A stretch of 5,183 nt of DNA from positions 1 to 5,183 of the forward strand of contig CAJZFF010000178.1 in assembly GCA_915069725.1 (NCBI GenBank), read 5' to 3'. The number at the start of each line of letters is the position of its first letter. Positions within the stretch are counted from its first letter, which is position 1. This document shows positions 1 through 4,456 of this stretch, in pieces. Origin of the DNA: an uncultured Actinomyces sp. (GTDB taxonomy: Bacteria > Actinomycetota > Actinomycetes > Actinomycetales > Actinomycetaceae). Under the pieces are notes generated by a model. The model was given only the letters and a program-made list of their open reading frames with translations. It did no database searches and was not told where the DNA came from. Position numbers and translations under genes: made by a program.

Positions 1-1
1 C

Positions 2-337
2 ATTGAACGCGCAAAAAAGGTACATGATTTTCTGACGGTCTGTGCAGCGGCTCCCCTGCAGGAGGCTGTGATTCCGGGATTGAAATTTACTCAGGACTAC
101 TATGATGGGCTGCTGGCCCGGTATACCCACAAGAAGGAGCTCTTCCTCAAGGGCCTGGATGAGCTGCATATTATTCATAATGATCCGGAAGGAGCGTACT
201 ATGTCTTGCTGGATATCTCCGAATTCGGCTATGACAGTGATTTGAAATTCTGCGAGGATCTCGCCCGGCTGGTGGGAGTCGGAGCTCTGGGAGGACTCGG
301 GAACCTCGGGCGGCGCGTCCTGCGTCGGCTCCTGTGA
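2..337 (+). pseudogene. Truncated class I/II PLP aminotransferase, C-terminal fragment
   Basis: The frame is open from base 2, so the gene begins outside the window. Residues IERAKKVHDFLTV, APLQEA, the Y-T-H-K-K-x-LFLKGLDE segment and EGAYYVLLDISEFGYDSDL match the small-domain half of fold-type I aminotransferases (kynurenine/aspartate aminotransferase-like group). The PLP-binding lysine would lie upstream and is not visible. Family members continue after the VGVGA motif with a PGSSFF-type turn and an arginine that binds the substrate carboxylate. Here the homology ends at about base 286 and is replaced by a Gly/Leu/Arg-rich tail of 16 residues before TGA at 335-337. No frame after 286 restores the missing end. 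The fragment is about 50% G+C and uses codons such as ATT, AAA and TTT, unlike the G+C-rich genes that follow. It is therefore a broken, probably transferred gene, or a chimeric join. The family call is firm; the exact substrate is unknown. Confidence 0.8.
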
Positions 338-392
338 CGGAGAGCTGTTGGTTGCCATGGGGTGAACGATCAGTCCTTCGCTGGATAACGGG

Positions 393-421
393 CTGACGAA
401 ACACGCCCAGCCTACTAGCGT
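393..421 (+). promoter_or_regulatory. Putative leaderless promoter of the mutarotase gene
   Basis: CTGACG at 393-398 (4 of 6 matches to TTGACA) is followed by a 17-base spacer and TAGCGT at 416-421, which fits the actinobacterial TANNNT -10 box. Six bases then separate the box from the ATG at 428, so transcription would start at or next to the start codon. No Shine-Dalgarno sequence is visible between the box and the ATG, which agrees with leaderless translation. Confidence 0.6.
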
Positions 422-427
422 GGCCCC

Positions 428-1339
428 ATGACCGCCCCGAATGTCGGCAATCCGACGCACCCCGCCATGACGAACCAGCTGCGTCTGCCCCGCACCGCCG
501 CGTTAGGGCCAGGGCGGGGAGGGCAGCAGAGGCTCCTCATCGACGCCCCGGCCGGGGCCGCAGAGATCTATCTCCACGGTGCCACCGTGACCTCCTGGGT
601 GCCGCGCGGCGGCTCAGAGGTCATCTTCACCTCCCGGCAGGCGGTCTTCGACGGCGCTACCGCCATCCGTGGAGGAATCCCCCTGTGCCTGCCGGAATTC
701 GGTGTCGGCATCAACGGTGACGCCGTACCGAAGCACGGGTGGGCACGCATCGCCCCCTGGCGGCTGCTGACGGTCACCAGCACTGACGGCGGCGGTGTCC
801 GCGCTCTTCTCAGCGTCAGTCGCGACCACCTGACAGCACTCTACGAGGTCGAGGTCGGCGAGACGCTGCGCCTGGGACTCAGCCTGCGCAACGAGGGGAG
901 TGAGCCCCGCACGGTGGAGGCCGCCACCCACACCTATCTCTCAGTCCACGACGTCACCGCCAGCCGAATCAGCGGGCTCGCAGGCGCCGTTTACAGCGAC
1001 AACCTGGCTCGCAACCCCCAGGAGGCCCACCACCTCCAGGAGGGCGATGTGACGATCCACGGCCCCGTGGACCGCATCTATGACTCCGCCGAGCCGATTA
1101 CCGTCACTGATCCCGGGCATCAGCGCACCATCGGCATCGACAAGCGCAACGCACCCTCGACGATCGTGTGGAACCCCTGGTCCACGCACAGCGCGCCACT
1201 GCCGGACATGGCCGACGACGAGTTCCCCACCATGGTGTGCGTCGAGAGCGGGGCGGTACGAGAGCACGCGCCCACCATCGAGCCCGGGGCGAGCTGGTCC
1301 ATGCAGGTGACCGTGAGTGTCGAGAGCACCGCAGTGTGA
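428..1339 (+). CDS. D-hexose-6-phosphate mutarotase (glucose-6-phosphate 1-epimerase family)
   Basis: Predicted cytosolic enzyme of 303 residues in the aldose-1-epimerase-like fold, YeaD/Ymr099c group. Such enzymes interconvert the alpha and beta anomers of hexose 6-phosphates at the entry to glycolysis and the pentose phosphate pathway. Visible hallmarks in order are: the HGATVTSW strand (50-57); the FTSRQAVFDGATAIRGGIP region with Arg81; HGWAR (103-107) with Arg107; ATHTYL with His168; VDRIYD with Asp215; the VWNPW segment (248-251); and CVESGAV with Glu273. In characterised relatives the equivalent His and Glu act as acid/base and the arginines hold the phosphate; here this is by homology. 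The length is normal for the family. The start at 428 is chosen because a TANNNT box sits six bases upstream; an internal ATG at 467 is possible but lacks that support. The gene stands alone, with tRNA-Leu 113 bases downstream. No signal peptide is seen. Confidence 0.9.
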   Translation: MTAPNVGNPTHPAMTNQLRLPRTAALGPGRGGQQRLLIDAPAGAAEIYLHGATVTSWVPRGGSEVIFTSRQAVFDGATAIRGGIPLCLPEFGVGINGDAVPKHGWARIAPWRLLTVTSTDGGGVRALLSVSRDHLTALYEVEVGETLRLGLSLRNEGSEPRTVEAATHTYLSVHDVTASRISGLAGAVYSDNLARNPQEAHHLQEGDVTIHGPVDRIYDSAEPITVTDPGHQRTIGIDKRNAPSTIVWNPWSTHSAPLPDMADDEFPTMVCVESGAVREHAPTIEPGASWSMQVTVSVESTAV

Positions 1340-1360
1340 TGGGAAGCACTTGAACGTGGC

Positions 1361-1391
1361 TTGGTAGCCTCGGTGGCCGTCATGCTAAGTT
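1361..1391 (+). promoter_or_regulatory. Possible tRNA-Leu promoter
   Basis: TTGGTA (1361-1366) and TAAGTT (1386-1391) could serve as -35 and -10 boxes, with a spacer of 19 bases. The spacer is longer than ideal and the -35 match is modest (4 of 6). Transcription would start near 1398, giving a leader of about 55 bases before the mature tRNA at 1453. The alternative is read-through from the mutarotase gene, as no clear terminator with a T tract separates them. Confidence 0.35.
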
Positions 1392-1401
1392 TCTCTGCGT
1401 C

Positions 1402-1438
1402 GCCGGGGCGAGGTCCCGGCCAAGCCGCTGAAAAGCGG
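1402..1438 (+). other. Two short hairpins in the tRNA-Leu 5' leader
   Basis: A GCCGGG/CCCGGC stem of 6 bp with a 7-base loop spans 1402-1420. A CCGCT/AGCGG stem of 5 bp capped by a GAAA tetraloop spans 1425-1438. They lie directly before the purine-rich GGAGGAG and the tRNA 5' end. They could be leader elements removed during tRNA maturation, or the first could weakly terminate the mutarotase transcript. No T tract follows either one, so I do not call a terminator. Confidence 0.4.
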
Positions 1439-1452
1439 AGGAGACAACACAA

Positions 1453-1543
1453 GTCCGAGTGGCGGAATAGGTAGACGCGCTAGCTTGAGGTGCTAGTGCC
1501 TTATTAAACGGGCGTGGGGGTTCAAGTCCCCCCTCGGACACCA
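1453..1543 (+). tRNA. tRNA-Leu (anticodon GAG), CCA encoded
   Basis: A class II tRNA of 91 bases including CCA. The acceptor strands GTCCGAG (1453-1459) and CTCGGAC (1533-1539) pair over 7 bp, followed by discriminator A1540 and CCA at 1541-1543. The anticodon stem is CTAGC/GCTAG with loop TTGAGGT (1485-1491), which puts GAG at 1487-1489 and reads the leucine codons CUC and CUU. A long variable arm (about 1497-1515) contains a GCC/GGC stem, as expected for leucine tRNA. The T arm is GGGGG, loop TTCAAGT, CCCCC (1516-1532). All stems are intact, so the gene looks functional. A decayed partial copy of its 3' half lies at about 2315-2344. Confidence 0.97.
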
Positions 1544-1549
1544 CCAGCA

Positions 1550-1585
1550 CATGATCCCCGGAACCAAAAGGTTCCGGGGATCATG
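1550..1585. terminator. Strong hairpin terminator shared by tRNA-Leu and DUF805 copy 1
   Basis: A perfect 16-bp inverted repeat with an AAAA loop (1566-1569): arm 1550-1565 pairs with 1570-1585. It starts six bases after the tRNA CCA and lies 23 bases past the stop codon of the converging minus-strand gene, so it can end transcripts from both sides. Neither flank has a real T tract, which is common for actinobacterial terminators. The same structure recurs at 2350-2383. Confidence 0.8.
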
Positions 1586-1608
1586 CATTGTCCTTCATGA
1601 GGCTTTGC

Positions 1609-2106
1609 TTAGCCCCACTCGGGGCGGTAGAGGTCAGGGCGGGAACGCATGCAGCACATGATGATCGGAACGATCCCCAGTCCAATGAAGTAGAAAAGCA
1701 GGAACAACTCTGACTTTCCGGTGTCATGAAGACGGCGGGCCGTCACTGCGAGCGCCGGGGTAATGAGTACGATCTCGTAGAAAAATAATAAACCTAAGAT
1801 CGCGTACACTGCTGCAGGTGTGTCAGGAACGGGCGTCAGTGCTGACGGAATACTGATGATTGCTATCAGCATGTAGAGACCAGAGGGGATGACTATCTGG
1901 AGCAGTAGAAATGGCCACCAGAACTCCGACTGGGAGGCGTATCCGCGGAACTGTGTGTAGCGCTGGAAGAAGCGCTTGACGGCCTCTCCCAAGCGCACAC
2001 GAGGAAGGGGGGCGACGTCGGGGGCCAATGACATGGGCTCGAACTGGTTGGGATCACCATGTGGCGCCTGGTCGCCGTCGGGTGTGGGACCGGTTCCGTA
2101 GGACAT
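1609..2106 (-). CDS. DUF805 family membrane protein, copy 1
   Basis: A protein of 165 residues if started at ATG 2106-2104. This start follows GGAGGA and lines up exactly with copy 2; the longer frame to 2151 adds 15 residues that are not kept in frame in the paralog. The N-terminal tail (1-38) is hydrophilic and Pro-rich. GEAVKRFFQRY (40-50) and FRGYASQSEFWW (53-64) are the DUF805 signature just before the first helix. Three hydrophobic segments follow (about 65-88, 98-120 and 132-152), with ARRLHDTGKS (123-132) before the last, another family hallmark. The C-terminus is RPDLYRPEWG. The biochemical role of DUF805 proteins is not established, so none is assigned. The core is only about 51% G+C (92 of 180 bases, 1681-1860) and includes an A/T run near 1780, suggesting faster drift than copy 2. 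Gln59 replaces the Arg found in copy 2. Confidence 0.87.
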   Translation of the reverse strand: MSYGTGPTPDGDQAPHGDPNQFEPMSLAPDVAPLPRVRLGEAVKRFFQRYTQFRGYASQSEFWWPFLLLQIVIPSGLYMLIAIISIPSALTPVPDTPAAVYAILGLLFFYEIVLITPALAVTARRLHDTGKSELFLLFYFIGLGIVPIIMCCMRSRPDLYRPEWG

Positions 2107-2109
2107 GAA

Positions 2110-2115
2110 TCCTCC
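2110..2115 (-). promoter_or_regulatory. Ribosome binding site of DUF805 copy 1
   Basis: On the minus strand GGAGGA lies 3 bases before the ATG at 2106. This decides the start, because the upstream in-frame ATG at 2151 has no such site. The same hexamer and spacing occur in copy 2. Confidence 0.8.
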
Positions 2116-2207
2116 ATGTAAGGCGGGGCGGGGAGTGGTGGGTACCGTCATGGCCGAGAATACCCGTGCTGATGGGCTTTCTGATGCCAGGCCGGCACAC
2201 GAGTCAC

Positions 2208-2213
2208 ATTCTA
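2208..2213 (-). promoter_or_regulatory. Putative -10 box of DUF805 copy 1
   Basis: Minus-strand TAGAAT fits TANNNT and is followed by GTGACTCG, as is the TAGGCT box of copy 2. Both boxes lie at the same distance from their start codons (101 and 100 bases), implying a conserved leader of about 95 bases. No convincing -35 hexamer is seen upstream of this copy. Confidence 0.45.
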
Positions 2214-2314
2214 GGGGGAGAGGGGATCCCTTCCTATGCCGGGTCGCAGGGCCACGGAATGCCGAAGAAATACCGGCCTCAAATAGTTGAGTCCGCTAAG
2301 CTGTCATGAGTCAG

Positions 2315-2344
2315 GTGGGGTTCACGTTCTCCCCGGCACCTCCA
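2315..2344 (+). pseudogene. Decayed tRNA-Leu 3' fragment
   Basis: Aligned with 1514-1546 (T arm, acceptor strand, CCA and three bases beyond), this stretch has 26 of 30 aligned bases identical and three single-base deletions. GTGGGG, TTCA, CCC, CGG and CACC are retained. The homologous hairpin follows directly, as it does after the intact tRNA. The T loop reads TTCACGT and the acceptor strand is damaged, so no functional tRNA is possible. Upstream, AATAG (2282-2286), CGCTA and GCT may be remnants of the D and anticodon arms, with the variable arm lost; that part is uncertain. Confidence 0.6.
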
Positions 2345-2349
2345 ATGCA

Positions 2350-2383
2350 ATGGTCCCCGGAACCAAGAGGTTCCGGGGACCAT
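2350..2383. terminator. Hairpin terminator of DUF805 copy 2
   Basis: A perfect 15-bp stem (2350-2364 with 2369-2383) and an AAGA loop, 24 bases beyond the minus-strand stop codon. It is homologous to the hairpin at 1550-1585. A2350-T2383 to C2364-G2369 are all paired, and the A1554-T1581 pair of copy 1 is replaced by G2353-C2380, a compensatory change showing selection on pairing. There is no T tract. Confidence 0.78.
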
Positions 2384-2407
2384 CTATTGTCCTTCAGGAG
2401 ACTTTGC

Positions 2408-2977
2408 TCAGCTCCACTCAGGACGGTAGAGATCGGGGCGGGACTCTGATGCCATCAGGATTAGGAACCAGACGGCGCCGATGCCGAACGGAATGAGCTG
2501 AATAAACCACCATGCTCCAGGCTTTCCCACATCGTGCAGGCGCCGTACCGTGAGGGCCAAGCCCGGGATAAACGTAGCTATCGCATAGGCGAAAAAGAGA
2601 AGCCAGACGACGATCATCCCGATACCGACACCGGCCCCGACATCGTCTGAGGAACCATCCGCCGCCGCACCAAGACCAACGACCATGAACAACAGGATGT
2701 AGAAGACAAGTCCGACGAGACCGTTGAAGAGCGCAACCCACCAGAACTCGGAGCGGGACGCATAGCCTCGGAACTGGGCGTAGCGCTGGAAGAAGCGCTT
2801 GACGGCCTCGCCGAAGCTTGCTCCGGGCAGCGGGGCGACGTCGGGTGTCAGAGGTGGCGGGCCGAACTGTCCGAACTGGCTGGGGGCGCCGTAGGGAGTG
2901 GGGCCACCGGGATAGGGTGCGGGACCGCCGTATGGTGCCTGGTCGCCATAGGGTGCGGGGTCGGTTCCGTAGGACAT
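2408..2977 (-). CDS. DUF805 family membrane protein, copy 2
   Basis: A protein of 189 residues from ATG 2977-2975, preceded by GGAGGA. The first 50 residues form a low-complexity Pro/Gly/Tyr tail with APYG-like repeats (PAPYGD, QAPYGG, PAPYPG, PTPYGA). Next come FGEAVKRFFQRY (55-66) and FRGYASRSEFWW (69-80), the DUF805 signature, with the RSEFWW form typical of the family. Hydrophobic segments lie at about 81-104, 115-142 and 156-175, with RRLHDVGKPG (145-154) before the last. A short acidic/Gly loop (ADGSSDDVG) joins the first two. The C-terminus RPDLYRPEWS repeats that of copy 1. It is an integral membrane protein with a probably cytoplasmic N-terminal tail; function unknown. It shares a 208-base divergent region with the MFS gene, but joint control is not shown. 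The tail is 24 residues longer than in copy 1, probably from repeat slippage. Confidence 0.9.
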   Translation of the reverse strand: MSYGTDPAPYGDQAPYGGPAPYPGGPTPYGAPSQFGQFGPPPLTPDVAPLPGASFGEAVKRFFQRYAQFRGYASRSEFWWVALFNGLVGLVFYILLFMVVGLGAAADGSSDDVGAGVGIGMIVVWLLFFAYAIATFIPGLALTVRRLHDVGKPGAWWFIQLIPFGIGAVWFLILMASESRPDLYRPEWS

Positions 2978-2980
2978 GAA

Positions 2981-2986
2981 TCCTCC
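2981..2986 (-). promoter_or_regulatory. Ribosome binding site of DUF805 copy 2
   Basis: Minus-strand GGAGGA, 3 bases before ATG at 2977, identical in sequence and spacing to copy 1. It fixes the start of the protein at MSYGTDP. Confidence 0.82.
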
Positions 2987-3077
2987 ATGTAAGACGGGGC
3001 AGGGAGCGTGGGTGCCGTCATGGTTGAGAGCACCAGGGCTGATGCGCTTTCTGGTGTCAGATCGGCGTACGAGTCAC

Positions 3078-3107
3078 AGCCTAAGGGTAGAGGGCAGGGC
3101 TCGTCAC
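3078..3107 (-). promoter_or_regulatory. Putative promoter of DUF805 copy 2
   Basis: On the minus strand GTGACG (3107-3102, 4 of 6 matches to TTGACA) is followed by an 18-base spacer and TAGGCT (3083-3078, TANNNT). The box lies 100 bases from the start codon and is followed by the same GTGACTCG as in copy 1. The leader between box and start is conserved between the copies. Confidence 0.5.
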
Positions 3108-3130
3108 CTCGATTCCCTCCCGCTGCGGTG

Positions 3131-3142
3131 GGGAGTACTCCC
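3131..3142. promoter_or_regulatory. Perfect palindrome in the divergent region, candidate operator
   Basis: GGGAGTACTCCC is a 12-bp perfect dyad about 30 bases upstream of the MFS -10 box and upstream of the DUF805 promoter. At the matching place in copy 1 there is a shorter palindrome, GGGATCCC (2223-2230), also just before CTATGCCGGG. The position suits a repressor or activator site. No regulator is encoded in the window, so this is only a candidate. Confidence 0.35.
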
Positions 3143-3171
3143 TATGCCGGGCCACGGAACACCCATGTCGG

Positions 3172-3177
3172 TAGAGT
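3172..3177 (+). promoter_or_regulatory. Putative -10 box of the MFS gene (leaderless)
   Basis: TAGAGT fits TANNNT, and eight bases separate it from the ATG at 3186, so the transcript would begin at or next to the start codon. No Shine-Dalgarno sequence is present. No good -35 hexamer is found at 16-18 bases upstream. Confidence 0.5.
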
Positions 3178-3185
3178 GAGCCCTC

Positions 3186-4448
3186 ATGCACTCCGCAACT
3201 TCGCTGAGCAGCCCTCCAGGGACACGGCACAGTCCCGTGCTCATACGTGCACGTGCCGGGGTCAGCCTGGTGTTCCTGGCTAATGGCCTGGGATTCGCCA
3301 ACCTGGTGCCGCGTTTCCCGGAGATCGTGGAGGAGCTGGGACTGAGCAAGAGCGCCTTCGGGCAGGCCGTGGCCGCAGTCGGCGTCGGCGCTCTCGTAGC
3401 GGGGCTGGCCGCGTCGTGGCTCATCTCCCGCCTGACCTCGGCCAAGGTCGCCAGCCTGGGCATGCTCGTGGTGGCCCTGGCCCTCCTTGGAGCGGGGCTG
3501 GCCCGCTCGTGGCTCGTCCTGGCGTTCTGCCTGCTGGTTGTGGGTGGGACGGACTCCATTGTCGATGTCGCGCAGAACGCACACGGACTGCGGGTCCAGC
3601 GCCGTTGGGGCGCCTCCATCGTGACGAGCTTCCACGCCTCGTGGTCGCTGGGGGCGGTCCTGGGCGCAGCCATGGGGCAGGCCATGGCCGGAGCCGGAGT
3701 GGGGCTGGGAACCCACATGGTGCTGACGGCGGTGGTGTTGCTCGTCCTCTCGGTAGGCCCCCTGCTCGCAGGCTGGTTCCTCCCCGGCCATGATCGTGAT
3801 GATCGCGACCCTGATCAGATCAAGGAGCCCGACGACGCCCCCGAGGTGAGGCCGGCGACACCGCCTCGTCGAGTCCGACCGGTCACGGCCCTCGTGCTCA
3901 TTGTCGTCGGACTGCTATGCGCGGCCTCGATGTTCCCCGAGGACGTCGCCATGAACTGGTCGTCCCTGCTCCTGTCCGAGCAGGGCGCCAGAGCCGGTCA
4001 CGTCGGCCTGGGGCTGGTGGCACTTCAGGGAACGATGATTGTTGGGCGACTGGTGGGCGACCGCATCATCGACGCTGTCGGTCAGCGGGCCGTGATCGCC
4101 TGGGGCGGAGCCCTGGTCACCCTCGGGATGAGTGCCGCCCTCCTGCTCTCCTCCGTCCCTGGGACGCTGCTCGGGATGGCGATCTCCGGGGCGGGGTGTG
4201 CCGTCGCCGTCCCCGTGGCCTACTCCGCTGCCGACGACGTCGAGGGGCTTCCGCCCGGGCTGGGACTGACCATCGTGTCCTGGCTGGCCCGCCTGGCGGG
4301 CCTCCTGGCGCCACCGATCGTCGGCCGGCTCGCTGACGATCACGGACTGTGGGTGGCTCTGGCTTACGGCCTACTGGGTGGCCTCATCATGGTCTCCTGC
4401 TGGCCGGTCCTGCGCCGTAGGTCTGCGGGGACTCAGAGGCCAGGCTGA
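3186..4448 (+). CDS. MFS transporter, YbjJ/fucose-permease-like
   Basis: An integral membrane carrier of 420 residues with 12 predicted helices in two halves. A polar, charged cytoplasmic loop (about 200-232, rich in Asp, Arg and Pro) separates helices 6 and 7. The first helix starts near residue 24 (GVSLVFLANGLGFANLVPRF). The segment GGTDSIVDVAQNAHGLRV (120-137) and SFHASWSLGAVLG (148-160) resemble the conserved helix 4/5 region of YbjJ-type and fucose permease-like carriers. EDVAMNWSS (252-260) matches their helix 7 region, and GRLVGDRIIDAVGQR (287-301) is a motif-A-like loop. The substrate cannot be read from sequence; sugars or small metabolites are possible, and efflux is not excluded. 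The start at 3186 is supported by a TANNNT box at leaderless distance; GTG at 3237 is an alternative. The gene is divergent from DUF805 copy 2 and convergent with the next gene. G+C is high, as expected for the host. Confidence 0.9.
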   Translation: MHSATSLSSPPGTRHSPVLIRARAGVSLVFLANGLGFANLVPRFPEIVEELGLSKSAFGQAVAAVGVGALVAGLAASWLISRLTSAKVASLGMLVVALALLGAGLARSWLVLAFCLLVVGGTDSIVDVAQNAHGLRVQRRWGASIVTSFHASWSLGAVLGAAMGQAMAGAGVGLGTHMVLTAVVLLVLSVGPLLAGWFLPGHDRDDRDPDQIKEPDDAPEVRPATPPRRVRPVTALVLIVVGLLCAASMFPEDVAMNWSSLLLSEQGARAGHVGLGLVALQGTMIVGRLVGDRIIDAVGQRAVIAWGGALVTLGMSAALLLSSVPGTLLGMAISGAGCAVAVPVAYSAADDVEGLPPGLGLTIVSWLARLAGLLAPPIVGRLADDHGLWVALAYGLLGGLIMVSCWPVLRRRSAGTQRPG

Positions 4449-4456
4449 GGCGAGGG

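Larger units (their letters stand above)
1514..2259. repeat. Tandem duplication, copy 1 (tRNA 3' end, hairpin, DUF805 gene, leader)
   Basis: This segment and 2315-3159 carry the same order of parts: T arm and acceptor end of tRNA-Leu, a 15- or 16-bp hairpin ending the CCGGAACC arm, a 24-base spacer, a minus-strand DUF805 gene, a leader of about 100 bases with the same ribosome binding site, then CTATGCCGGG and CCACGGAA. The offset is 800 bp at the hairpins and at the stop codons 799 bp. Similarity is high at both ends of the gene and in the leader, and low in the membrane core. The outer boundaries are estimates made by eye. Confidence 0.75.
2315..3159. repeat. Tandem duplication, copy 2
   Basis: This is the partner of 1514-2259. 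It has a decayed tRNA 3' end, hairpin, DUF805 gene and leader in the same order and orientation. It is about 100 bp longer, mainly through extra codons in the Pro/Gly/Tyr-rich tail and an insertion upstream of the -10 box. After CCACGGAA (3152-3159) the sequence diverges into the MFS gene promoter. Confidence 0.75.

Noticed and set aside
287..427. Host gene remnant between the aminotransferase break and the mutarotase promoter
   Set aside because: All three plus frames were read; none gives a recognisable protein end, and minus-strand frames are shadows. The stretch holds only the mutarotase promoter.
1453..1585. Integrative element attachment site at the tRNA-Leu 3' end
   Set aside because: There is a partial tRNA 3' repeat 801 bp downstream, but no integrase or mobility gene lies between, and the whole interval is duplicated; duplication is the simpler reading.
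2107..2151. Fifteen-residue N-terminal extension of DUF805 copy 1
   Set aside because: The ATG at 2151 has no ribosome binding site, and the matching stretch in copy 2 is out of frame, so the extension is not conserved as protein.
2306..2449. Small plus-strand frame beginning ATGAGTCAG after a TAAGCT box
   Set aside because: It runs through the decayed tRNA, the hairpin and the antisense end of DUF805 copy 2; its content is explained by those features.
3081..3791. Long minus-strand frame (236 codons) opposite the start of the MFS gene
   Set aside because: It is rich in Gln, His, Arg and Gly with no domain-like pattern and lies antisense to a clear membrane carrier; typical of a G+C-rich shadow frame.
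3915..4343. Minus-strand frame of 142 codons and plus-strand frame of 139 codons inside the MFS gene
   Set aside because: Both are low-complexity, Arg/Gly/Pro-rich readings of the transporter DNA without a start context.
4432..4449. Weak CTCAG/CTGAG hairpin over the MFS stop codon as a terminator
   Set aside because: The stem has only 5 bp with an 8-base loop and no T tract; too weak to call.
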